Shown here in pieces: positions 1 through 6,553 of a stretch of DNA of 22,947 nt. The position numbers and the translations under genes were made by a program. The stretch is from an uncultured Oscillibacter sp. (GTDB lineage Bacteria > Bacillota > Clostridia > Oscillospirales > Oscillospiraceae). Within the stretch, counting starts at the first letter, position 1, and each line of letters starts with the position of its first letter. The stretch lies in assembly GCA_900544105.1 (NCBI GenBank), contig UQUC01000031.1, forward strand, positions 1 through 22,947, in the 5' to 3' direction. The notes below the pieces were generated by a model. The model was given only the letters and a program-made list of their open reading frames with translations. It searched no databases and was not told where the DNA came from.

Positions 1-46
1 GCCTTACAATATGTTTGCTGAAAACATTTGAAGGAGGCTGATTTTG

Positions 47-955
47 ATGGAATATTTTGCAATGAACAGTAGCGAAGGCCGCATTGCCATTGAGGTCGAT
101 GGGAATACCTGGCATGAACCTTCGAAAATATCTGAAGATAAATATCACGACGATCTGCTCAAGCAAAATAGCATTGTGTTCGAAGGCTGGAAAATATATC
201 GCTGGACATCAAGGCAAATCAATAAAACGTCCGAGCGGATTAAAGATGAGCTTGTCACATTTTTGGGCTACTCTCCAAAGTTCTCGTATATTGACGACAC
301 CGCATCAATGCCAGCCGGAGCGACCTTCGCATTAAAAGAACACCAGGCAGATGCTTTGGCAAATCTATCCCAGATGAGAGCTGAGGGGAAAACGATCGCG
401 TTGCTGTATGAGGCAACCGGAACTGGCAAGACAGTCACTGCAGTTTCAGATGCCAAGGCTGTTGGAAAGCGCGTATTGTTCTTAGCCCATACCAAAGAAC
501 TCGTCACTCAGGCATACGAGCAACTCCGCAAAATATGGCCAGAAGTTTCCGCCGGGCGATATGTGGACGAATCCCATGACACAGAATCCTATGTTATCTG
601 CGGATCTGTCCAGGGCATTGCTGACAATTTCCAGAAATTCAACCCCGATGATTTTGGGTACATCATTTTGGATGAGTGCCACCACGGAGCAGCTAATAGT
701 TACAAAAAGATTTTGAGCTTCTTTAGCCCCAGCTTTACCCTTGGTCTAACAGCAACACCAGAACGCGCAGATGGTGAGGATATTCTTGATATTTTCCAGA
801 ATGTTGCTCACAAGCTTGACATTCAAGATGCGGTTGAGAAAGGAATCCTCTCCCCTGTTCGGTGTATTCGAATCAAGACAAATATCGATCTCCGCGATGT
901 CAGATATAATGGGTTCAAATACAACAACCTTGAGCATCCATTCCGGCGGAATTAA
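47..955 (+). pseudogene. Truncated DEAD/DEAH (ResIII-type) helicase, restriction-enzyme-like
   Basis: The first part of a superfamily 2 helicase of the type III restriction / ResIII kind. Residues 1-75 resemble the nuclease-like N-terminal region of such proteins (IAIEVDG...WKIYRW). The RecA1 domain follows: Walker A ATGTGKT at about 123-129, the DEAH-box variant DECHH at 209-213, and motif III TATPE at 235-239. The frame ends at residue 302, soon after RecA1; the second helicase domain (motifs IV-VI) is absent and the last ~10 residues look foreign. Intact relatives are much longer, so this is a 3'-truncated remnant. I chose the ATG at 47, preceded by AAGGAGG at 31-37; an in-frame TGA lies at 29-31. 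It is visibly richer in A+T than the operon to its right, which fits acquired DNA. Family call sure; loss of function inferred. Confidence 0.75.
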
Positions 956-1221
956 GCACCCTCGCCGCCGTCGTTGAGCATTGCAGCAAAATGTAGATAT
1001 GCATGTAAATTTCGGAGTTGCAAGTCCAGATGCACGGTGGAAGAAGTCCACTATCACGGGAAATTCGGTCCACCGCCACGGGCATGAGGTCCATAGTGAG
1101 CAGAGGGCATGGTGCGGTGTTTTGTAACCGTCAAAACTGAAGACGGCTGGACACATATGGGACAATAGTGGTGGGGAGTTGTGAAACTTCCCACCACTAT
1201 AACGTTCAGGGTGTGAAGTAA
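956..1221. other. Stretch without a convincing gene between helicase remnant and cysteine-desulfidase relic
   Basis: No reading frame here gives a protein I recognise in either direction. What is visible: an 8-bp direct repeat TTGAGCAT at 930-937 and 974-981 straddling the point where the helicase frame fails, a possible insertion-sequence end starting near 1124, and a perfect hairpin at 1165-1200. The mix suggests layered insertions or deletions rather than a functional intergenic region. Confidence 0.5.
1165..1200. repeat. Perfect 16-bp inverted repeat with GTGA loop
   Basis: The arms 1165-1180 and 1185-1200 pair along all 16 positions (one G-T wobble) around the 4-nt loop GTGA. It is not followed by a T-run on either strand, so it is not a standard intrinsic terminator. 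It sits 21 bp upstream of the small frame at 1222 and inside the possible insertion-sequence end. A folded transposon end, a regulatory hairpin limiting translation of the downstream frame, or a cruciform are all possible. Confidence 0.7.
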
Positions 1222-1389
1222 ATGACGAGCAATGAACTGAAACATGAAGTCAAGAAACAGGACAAAAGCAAAAAACTGCTGAAACTCATCGTGGCCCCAG
1301 CAGAATTTTTACGTTTGTCAACAGGTCCCTTAGTGTACATTATCTATCGTTCGGTCTCTAAAACAGGATCTCTCCATCTCGCTTTGTAA
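1222..1389 (+). CDS. Small 55-residue open frame, unknown, possibly remnant
   Basis: A 55-residue, lysine-rich frame starting MTSNELKHEV and ending near ...GSLHLAL. The start ATG lacks a good Shine-Dalgarno (GTGTGAAGTAA precedes it). Only the first ten residues recall IS66 first-ORF proteins; the rest (LIVAPAEFLRLSTGPLVYII) I do not recognise. Its 3' end overlaps, on the opposite strand, the broken end of the cysteine-desulfidase relic, so the last ~10 residues probably come from reading that gene backwards. It is most likely a fragment, not a working gene. Confidence 0.2.
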   Translation: MTSNELKHEVKKQDKSKKLLKLIVAPAEFLRLSTGPLVYIIYRSVSKTGSLHLAL

Positions 1390-1830
1390 GTATGATGTTG
1401 ATATGCATGTCTGCAATTTTGCAGCTAGCGATATGCCTTCCAGAAGTAAGCACCACTTTAATGTAAAAAAGCTTGCCCCCTTCTGTAGGCAGTATCTGAA
1501 TGGGACAATCCTGCAGAAAATCATTTATCTCCTCGATCTCATCCACAGCGATCTGAGACAATACCCCCCACCCCAACTCTGGCTGTCCACCGATAACTCC
1601 AGCAACTACGGCAGTGCGGATTTCTTTTAAGACGTCGGTGCCGGGCACCGTTACCGATTCGGCATTTTTTATGGCATTGCCGCTCACTTCCGCCAGACAC
1701 GCAGTAGGCATTTCACCCAAAGCTTCCAATGCTTTAGCAGCAGCTAATGCCACACCGACGAACTCCGTACCCCAATCATTTCTTCATCAAGAATATGCAG
1801 ATAGCTGTCATAATGAAGGGATTCATTCAT
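1358..1830 (-). pseudogene. Broken L-cysteine desulfidase / UPF0597 (serine dehydratase-like alpha) gene
   Basis: The N-terminal third of a UPF0597/CdsB-family protein; the family is Fe-S-dependent, includes L-cysteine desulfidases, and is usually ~420-440 residues. A start ATG at 1830, with a GGAG-type site just upstream, gives MNESLHYDSYLHILDEEMIG. The frame is then wrong, and GTEFVGVALAAAKALEALGE continues in another frame, so a small deletion near 1770 has removed part of the family's PALGCTEP motif, including a cluster-binding Cys. The remainder (SGNAIKNAESVTVPGT; LFYIKVVLTSGRHIA; DGEILF) follows the family until it ends abruptly near 1358. Two independent lesions (frameshift and 3' loss) make it non-functional. 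Its start lies 17 bp after the EamA gene, so it was the last gene of the operon. Confidence 0.75.
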
Positions 1831-1847
1831 CACAAGTCAACTCCTGC

Positions 1848-2717
1848 TTAGTTTTTTACAGTCTTGCGTTTGCTGTACTCAAATACCCAGAAAATGGCCG
1901 CCAGGATCACAATGGCGCCTATGATCGAGGTGGCTGTCAGGGTCTCATGGAAGATCAGATAGCTCAGCAGGGCCGTGAACACAACGCCGGAATACTGATA
2001 AATGCTGACCTCAGAGGCCGGAGCCTGCTGATAGGCGTAGGTCAGGAGATACTGTCCCCCGGCGGCAAACAGGCCCACCATCAGCAGCATCCCCATCACC
2101 TTGGGAGAGGGCAGCACAAATCCGGGGATCATCAGAAGTCCCGCGCAGACCGTGCTCAGGAGGGAAAAATGGAAAATGATCACCGGTGCGCTGGTGAACC
2201 GCTTTGTGTAGGACAGCAGCGTATAGGCCAGGCCCGCCACCATGGCCGCGCCCAGGGCGCACAGCAGCGGCAGCGGATTGGAGTCAAAGGAGGGCTGCAT
2301 GGAAATATAAGCGCCCACCAGGCACAGCGCCACAGCGCACACCTGAACCTTCGACACCTTTTCCTTCAGGATCGGCCCGGCAAATATGGTCACAAATATC
2401 GGCGACGCCCGGTTCAGCATCGCCACATCCGCCTGCCGGGCATGGCCAGTGGCGTAAAAGAACAGCACGATGCCCAGAAAGCCAAAAAAGGACCGGCCCC
2501 ACAGAGCCAGACCGCCCTTTTTGATTTCAGGAATCAGATCCAGCTTCGCTCTGTACACCGTGATACCCGCAATGATCATGCTGATCAGGTTCCGGAAAAA
2601 GACCTGCTCAAAGGTGCCGACCTCTGTGGAGCTCATCTTCACAAATACCTGCATGATGGAAAAGGACAGGGATGACAGCAGCATCAGCGTAACCGCTCTT
2701 ATTTTTCTTCCGCCCAT
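1848..2717 (-). CDS. EamA-family (DMT superfamily) membrane transporter
   Basis: A 289-residue integral membrane protein with about ten hydrophobic helices in two EamA repeats (roughly 8-140 and 150-282), the normal size and plan for drug/metabolite transporters. The family moves small metabolites, often amino acids or their derivatives outward, but the substrate cannot be read from sequence. The ATG at 2717 has GGAGGT eight bases upstream. It lies 121 bp downstream of the UxaA-like gene, past an inverted repeat, and is followed within 17 bp by the broken cysteine-desulfidase gene. In this operon it is a candidate exporter for an end product of the imported compound. Family call is firm; role is inferred. 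Confidence 0.88.
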   Translation of the reverse strand: MGGRKIRAVTLMLLSSLSFSIMQVFVKMSSTEVGTFEQVFFRNLISMIIAGITVYRAKLDLIPEIKKGGLALWGRSFFGFLGIVLFFYATGHARQADVAMLNRASPIFVTIFAGPILKEKVSKVQVCAVALCLVGAYISMQPSFDSNPLPLLCALGAAMVAGLAYTLLSYTKRFTSAPVIIFHFSLLSTVCAGLLMIPGFVLPSPKVMGMLLMVGLFAAGGQYLLTYAYQQAPASEVSIYQYSGVVFTALLSYLIFHETLTATSIIGAIVILAAIFWVFEYSKRKTVKN

Positions 2718-2789
2718 ATTCTCAAACCTCCGTTTTCCGGCGGGGCCGGCCTCCTGCGGCCGGTTCCGTCATGGTTCTCCCCCGACAGA

Positions 2790-2819
2790 AAGGATAGGCG
2801 GATGACTCCGCCTATCCTT
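2790..2819. terminator. Perfect 13-bp hairpin between UxaA-like and EamA genes
   Basis: Arms 2790-2802 and 2807-2819 are exact complements (AAGGATAGGCGGA and its partner) around a TGAC loop, 20 bp after the UxaA-like stop. On the minus (transcribed) strand the hairpin is followed by TCTGTCGG, a poor U-tract, so it may pause, process or protect RNA rather than fully terminate. It could lower expression of the downstream EamA and relic genes. Confidence 0.6.
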
Positions 2820-2838
2820 CCGTTTTCAACAGCAGGGA

Positions 2839-4362
2839 TCAATAATCACCATTATAGCTGGTGCCGTGGGGAGTTGTCCAGCTATAATCCCCCAGCTTTT
2901 CTGCCTTGGTCTCCTCACCATTGGCCACCCGGAGGATCAGGTCGTACAGCTCCCGGCCACTCTCCTGCAGGGTCTTTTCACCGTAAAGCATGGGCTTTGC
3001 GGAGTAGTCGATCATATCCTCCAGCTTGGTGGCGGTGGAGGGGTTGCCGGTGATCTTGATGGTGGTCATGCAGGCGTTGCCGATGGGGTTGCCCCGGCCG
3101 GTGGTGAACAGGCAGATGTGGCAGCCGCTCATGGCCAGGGACGTGGAAGCATAGGCGTCGTTGGCGCCCTGCGCCTGATTGATACCCCAGTTGCCGGGGC
3201 CGGGAACGGGATCGCCGCAGTCCAGGATCCCCAGGATCCGGCCGTGGCCCTGGGTCTTGAAGCTGCCCAGATTCTTCTCCGTCATGGTGGTCAGACCGCC
3301 GGCCTTGTTGCCGGGGGTGGGGTTCACCTGAGAGAGGCCCTTGCCGCCTCTGCGGGCGCAGTCCTCATTGAAGAAGTCGCCGATCTCCATAAGGCGCATA
3401 CCGATCTCATAGGAGCCGGCATTGGTGGGATAGCCGCCCCGGCCGCAGATCTGCACAGCCTTGCCGCCGATGGCCAGGTGCATATCAATGGCCTCGCCCA
3501 CAGCGGGGTTGGCGGACAGGCCGCTGGTCCAGTCGGAGCCGCCGTTGTAGCCGCTGATAACCAGACCGCTGGTGGGGCAGGGCTCCCGCTTCTGGGCGGC
3601 AGCCTGCGCCTTCATCTCGTTGACAGCCTGGATGCCGTCGGCAATGGCCTTCGTCACGCCGCCGTCGGCCTGGATGCTGATGTTCACCACCGGACGGCCG
3701 GTCTTGCGGATGGCCTCGGCCACCTCCTCGGGATTGGTCTGCTGGCAGCCCAGGGACAGCAGCACCACACCGAAGGTATTGGGGTGGGTACCGGCGGTGA
3801 TGAAGCCCTTCAGTGTCCGGGCAAACCGGTCAGGGAACTCGCCGCAGGCAGCGTCCACAAAGGTGGCGGGCACATTGCAGGCCGTGCTGATCCGCTGCAC
3901 CGCGTTGTTGGAGCACTGGACCAGGGAGATCACCAGCACCTGGTTGCGGATGCCGAAGGAGCCGTCAGCCCGCTTGTAACCCATAATGGTTTCCGGCAGG
4001 TTCAGTTCCTCTTTTGTGTAGATCCGGGTATCGGTATAATCCAGGGCGTCAGGAGCCATGGAACGGTAGTAGGCCCGCTGATCCCGGTTGATCTCCTCAA
4101 AATCGTCGTAGACATTTTCCTCGTAGACCCAATCGCCCTTCTTGATGTCCTTGGACGCGACGCCGATATGGACGCCGTATTTCAGGATCTCACCACCCTT
4201 GGCAATATCCACCCGGGCGATCTTATGGCCTTCCTTGATAAACTGGTTGGCAGTCAGCTTCTCCCCGGCTACCATGGTGTAATCGCCAGCCTCAATGGGC
4301 TCAACGGCAACGGCTACGTTGTCGTTGGGTTCGATCAGCATGGACTTTTTGCAGTTTTCCAT
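2839..4362 (-). CDS. UxaA-family lyase (SAF domain + altronate/galactarate dehydratase domain)
   Basis: A 507-residue protein with an N-terminal SAF domain (about 8-85, including GHKIARVDIAKGG) fused to the GD_AH catalytic domain. Conserved features of the latter are ILDCGDPVPGPGNWG, FTTGRGNPIGNACMTTIKIT and several Cys (VDAACGEF, LSLGCQQTNPEEV, ICGRGGYPTNAG). The layout and length match UxaA. Family members are metal-dependent and eliminate water from altronate or galactarate; related two-subunit enzymes (SuyAB) eliminate sulfite from sulfolactate. No hexuronate-pathway partner is in the window, so altronate is an unlikely substrate; a hydroxy acid released from the imported compound is more plausible. 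The ATG at 4362 has GGAGGAAAG upstream. It follows the 120-residue lid-domain gene in the operon. Family sure, substrate unknown. Confidence 0.85.
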   Translation of the reverse strand: MENCKKSMLIEPNDNVAVAVEPIEAGDYTMVAGEKLTANQFIKEGHKIARVDIAKGGEILKYGVHIGVASKDIKKGDWVYEENVYDDFEEINRDQRAYYRSMAPDALDYTDTRIYTKEELNLPETIMGYKRADGSFGIRNQVLVISLVQCSNNAVQRISTACNVPATFVDAACGEFPDRFARTLKGFITAGTHPNTFGVVLLSLGCQQTNPEEVAEAIRKTGRPVVNISIQADGGVTKAIADGIQAVNEMKAQAAAQKREPCPTSGLVISGYNGGSDWTSGLSANPAVGEAIDMHLAIGGKAVQICGRGGYPTNAGSYEIGMRLMEIGDFFNEDCARRGGKGLSQVNPTPGNKAGGLTTMTEKNLGSFKTQGHGRILGILDCGDPVPGPGNWGINQAQGANDAYASTSLAMSGCHICLFTTGRGNPIGNACMTTIKITGNPSTATKLEDMIDYSAKPMLYGEKTLQESGRELYDLILRVANGEETKAEKLGDYSWTTPHGTSYNGDY

Positions 4363-4489
4363 CTTCTTTTTCTTTCCTCCAAAGATTTGATTGGGTGTTT
4401 ACGCAGATTTGCTTTTGAAAAAGCAGCGAATACGTTTCGGATTCCACCGGTGCCTCCCCTCTCTGAAAAGCGCCGGCGGCTCCCGAGCT

Positions 4490-4514
4490 CCCGCCCCTCA
4501 GCGGGAGGGGCGGG
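4490..4514. repeat. G+C-rich hairpin upstream of UxaA-like gene
   Basis: CCCGCCCCT (4490-4498) pairs exactly with AGGGGCGGG (4506-4514) around a 7-nt loop. It lies in the 182-bp gap between the lid-domain gene and the UxaA-like gene and has no T-run on the minus strand. It probably acts as an RNA-stability or processing element inside the operon transcript. Nothing else was seen in this gap. Confidence 0.5.
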
Positions 4515-4544
4515 GCGTCAAGACACCTATCGGATTAAAGTCTC

Positions 4545-4907
4545 TCAGAGGACCCAGACACCGACATCGGAGGCGCCGTGGCTGTCCAGGTGAGCCCGGA
4601 TCTTGGCGCAGGCATCCTCGGCGGTCTGGCCGTCAGCCAGAGCCACGTCCAGATTGCAGTAAGCCTCAGCGGGAATGATGGTCATATCCCCTTCGCCGGT
4701 GTAGCCGATCTTCATTTCCGTAAAGTTCAGGCTCTTGGGGCCATTGCTCACAAGGCCGTCCACCAAAACCTCGTCCTTTTCGTTCTTCATGGTGCCCAGA
4801 GCCCATACCAGGTGCCAGGCTGCGCCGGGCAGGATGGCAGCCTCAGCGGAGTGAGCGTTGCCGGCCAGGATCTTCAGGCCCATTTTCAGATGCGCAACAT
4901 TTTCCAT
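4545..4907 (-). CDS. Stand-alone M20 peptidase lid (dimerisation) domain protein, 120 residues
   Basis: This small protein aligns by eye with the lid domain of the M20 peptidase encoded just upstream. HLKMGLKILAGNAHS matches the strand bearing the lid His, HLVWALGTMKN corresponds to RLIWALNSMKN in the full enzyme, and the C-terminal half (AEAYCNLDVALADGQTAEDA, KIRAHLDSHG) matches AEVKIDIRTVPNQDPDEM and QIRDHLAAHG. The catalytic metal-binding domain and a helical insert of about 45 residues are missing. It is not an obvious decay product: AGGAGG lies eight bases before the ATG at 4907, and in-frame TAG/TAA codons precede it. In M20 dimers the lid His contributes to the partner's active site, and His19 here is at that place. 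It may pair with the neighbouring enzyme, or be a leftover of a duplicated gene. Homology likely; function unknown. Confidence 0.72.
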   Translation of the reverse strand: MENVAHLKMGLKILAGNAHSAEAAILPGAAWHLVWALGTMKNEKDEVLVDGLVSNGPKSLNFTEMKIGYTGEGDMTIIPAEAYCNLDVALADGQTAEDACAKIRAHLDSHGASDVGVWVL

Positions 4908-4933
4908 TATGTGTTCCTCCTATTATCCCATCA

Positions 4934-5022
4934 CCGGCGGGCAGGCGTCCTGCCGCCGGGATGCGGCTCGTTGTATTTCAGCGGCCTTGGCCGCCCCAGG
5001 GACGTGCTTTTGCGCCTGTCCC
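4934..5022. repeat. Cluster of three hairpins between M20 peptidase and lid-domain gene
   Basis: The 124-bp gap contains CCGGCGGGCAGG/CCTGCCGCCGG (4934-4959, one bulged base), GCGGCC-TT-GGCCGC (4981-4994) and a weaker GGGAC/GTCCC stem (about 4999-5022). None is followed by a good U-tract on the transcribed minus strand. The arrangement looks like an mRNA processing or stabilising region separating the M20 gene from the genes after it. Confidence 0.45.
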
Positions 5023-5031
5023 CTCTTCGCA

Positions 5032-6363
5032 TTACTCCAGCGTGGCGAAATCCTGGAACATCAGCACGCTGAGCTTGGCGCCGCGGATATAGTGGTCCAG
5101 GTCTGCGGATTCGTTGGGTGCATGGGCCTTGCTGGAGTCATCCATGCAGCCGTAGTGGACAATGGGGATACCGGTGGCCTTCACCACACGGGCCATGCCG
5201 CAGGAGCCGGGGGTCATCAGCAGCACAATGGGAGGCTCGCCGTAGGCAGCTTCCACGTTCTTGATGACGGCGCGGGCCAGCAGAGAATCGGGCTTGCCGC
5301 GATAAGGCAGGGTGGAATGGCCGCCGCAGACCTCCAGGTCGTCGAAGCCGTGGGCCGCCAGGTGATCCCGGATCTGCTGCATCATCTCGTCGGGATCCTG
5401 GTTGGGAACCGTGCGAATGTCGATCTTCACCTCGGCGGACTTGGGCATACCGGTGGTCTCGTCAATCTCGTCGAAGAACAGGCCCTGGATGTTCATGGAG
5501 GGCTCGGAGTACAGCTTGTCCTTCAGGGCCTCGCCGGTGAGGCTGCGGATGAAGTGGTCAATGCCGTTGAGCTTCAGAGTGGCCTCTTCCTCATAGACGG
5601 CCTTATGGACAAACTCCTTCTCATAATCCGTCAGCTCAGCGATGGAGTCGTTGAAATGGTCGATGGTGATATAGTCATCTGCATTCTTCATGGAGTTCAG
5701 CGCCCAGATCAGCCGCCACATGGGGCTGGAGCCGTTCTTGGGATGGCTGCACTTGATGGAGAAGGTGGTCACGCCCTTGACGCCCATGTGGACGATCAGG
5801 GGACCGTTGGTGACACGGCTGCCGCCTTCCCACACGATGCCGTCGGACTGGACCTTATCCATGTTGTCATGGATGAACTGCATTAGATGGGGGGAGCCGA
5901 TCTCTTCCTCGCCTTCGGCCAGGAACTTGATGTTGATGGGCAGCTTGCCCAGCACCTTCTGGTAGGCGTCCACGGCGATATAGCGGGACAGCAGGCTCAC
6001 CTTGTTGTCGCTGGAACCGCGGGCATACAGACGGCCGTCGATGATAGTGGGCTCAAAGGGAGGGGTGTTCCACAGTTCATAGGGCTCGGGAGGAACCACA
6101 TCATAGTGGTTGTACAGGGTCAGGGTGCGCTTGGCGCCGTTGTCGATCATGCCGTAGACAAAGGGATTTCCCTCTGTTTCGATCAGCGTGCCGTTGCCGC
6201 CCAGTTCCGTCACGGTGTCCCGCACCATTTCGGCCATCTCCCGCATACCCCAGTTCTGTGCGGAGACGCTGGGCTGTGCGCAGTACTTCTTCAACAGTTC
6301 GATGTACTCATCCTTGTGTTCGTCCAGGTAGTCCCAGACTTTCTTTGCATCTTCATTTACCAT
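5032..6363 (-). CDS. M20-family metallopeptidase (CNDP/ArgE-DapE type)
   Basis: A 443-residue M20 peptidase, the usual size for the carnosinase-like/M20A group, predicted cytoplasmic (no signal peptide). Expected two-metal site: His86 and Asp88 in YNHYDVVP, bridging Asp119 in RGSSDNK, the Glu153/Glu154 pair in AEGEEEIGS (general base and metal ligand), and a C-terminal His in the SSKAHAPNES region. The lid domain lies around 190-345 and is the part duplicated in the next gene. Such enzymes cleave dipeptides or N-acyl/N-substituted amino acids. The bridging motif is SSDNK rather than the common ADDKG, a small departure. The ATG at 6363 has AAGGAG eight bases upstream. Its place downstream of the importer and S10 carboxypeptidase suggests processing of the imported substrate. 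Confidence 0.9.
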   Translation of the reverse strand: MVNEDAKKVWDYLDEHKDEYIELLKKYCAQPSVSAQNWGMREMAEMVRDTVTELGGNGTLIETEGNPFVYGMIDNGAKRTLTLYNHYDVVPPEPYELWNTPPFEPTIIDGRLYARGSSDNKVSLLSRYIAVDAYQKVLGKLPINIKFLAEGEEEIGSPHLMQFIHDNMDKVQSDGIVWEGGSRVTNGPLIVHMGVKGVTTFSIKCSHPKNGSSPMWRLIWALNSMKNADDYITIDHFNDSIAELTDYEKEFVHKAVYEEEATLKLNGIDHFIRSLTGEALKDKLYSEPSMNIQGLFFDEIDETTGMPKSAEVKIDIRTVPNQDPDEMMQQIRDHLAAHGFDDLEVCGGHSTLPYRGKPDSLLARAVIKNVEAAYGEPPIVLLMTPGSCGMARVVKATGIPIVHYGCMDDSSKAHAPNESADLDHYIRGAKLSVLMFQDFATLE

Positions 6364-6382
6364 TGAAATTACTCCTTGTTGC

Positions 6383-6408
6383 GCAGGTTCCGGGAATTCC
6401 GGACCTGC
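6383..6408. repeat. Hairpin directly upstream of the M20 ribosome binding site
   Basis: GCAGGTTCCGG (6383-6393) pairs with CCGGACCTGC (6399-6408) with one bulged T. Its base lies about 5 nt from the AAGGAG of the M20 gene on the minus strand. It may protect the 5' end of a processed transcript or modulate translation. The rest of the 190-bp gap to the S10 gene (6409-6553) shows nothing I can name. Confidence 0.5.
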
Positions 6409-6553
6409 ATGATTGTAATTACAGAAACCCTTTTCAAACCTTTATCAACAAAGACTTCCGAAGGCGGTGGAAGCAGATCGAGCCGAAAGTCCGGGAACCT
6501 GTCGGGCCATCTCCGCTCCCGCTTCCTCCATGTGCCTTGTCAATACATTTTGC

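Larger units (their letters stand above)
1124..1389 (+). mobile_element. Possible left end of an IS66-type element (remnant)
   Basis: The sequence GTAACCGTCAAAACTGAAGA starting at 1124 resembles IS66-family terminal repeats, which commonly begin GTAA; it contains a small hairpin (CCGTC 1128-1132 with GACGG 1142-1146). About 100 bp inside, a short frame (1222-1389) begins MTSNELKHEV, reminiscent of the first residues of IS66 TnpA-like proteins, but then departs from that family. No transposase catalytic gene and no right end are present. If real, it is a stub left by deletion. Based on recalled family patterns only; it could equally be coincidence. Confidence 0.25.

Noticed and set aside
2866..4593. 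575-codon plus-strand frame opposite the UxaA-like gene
   Set aside because: Same composition artefact; no ribosome binding site and no recognisable domain, while the opposite strand has a complete conserved enzyme.
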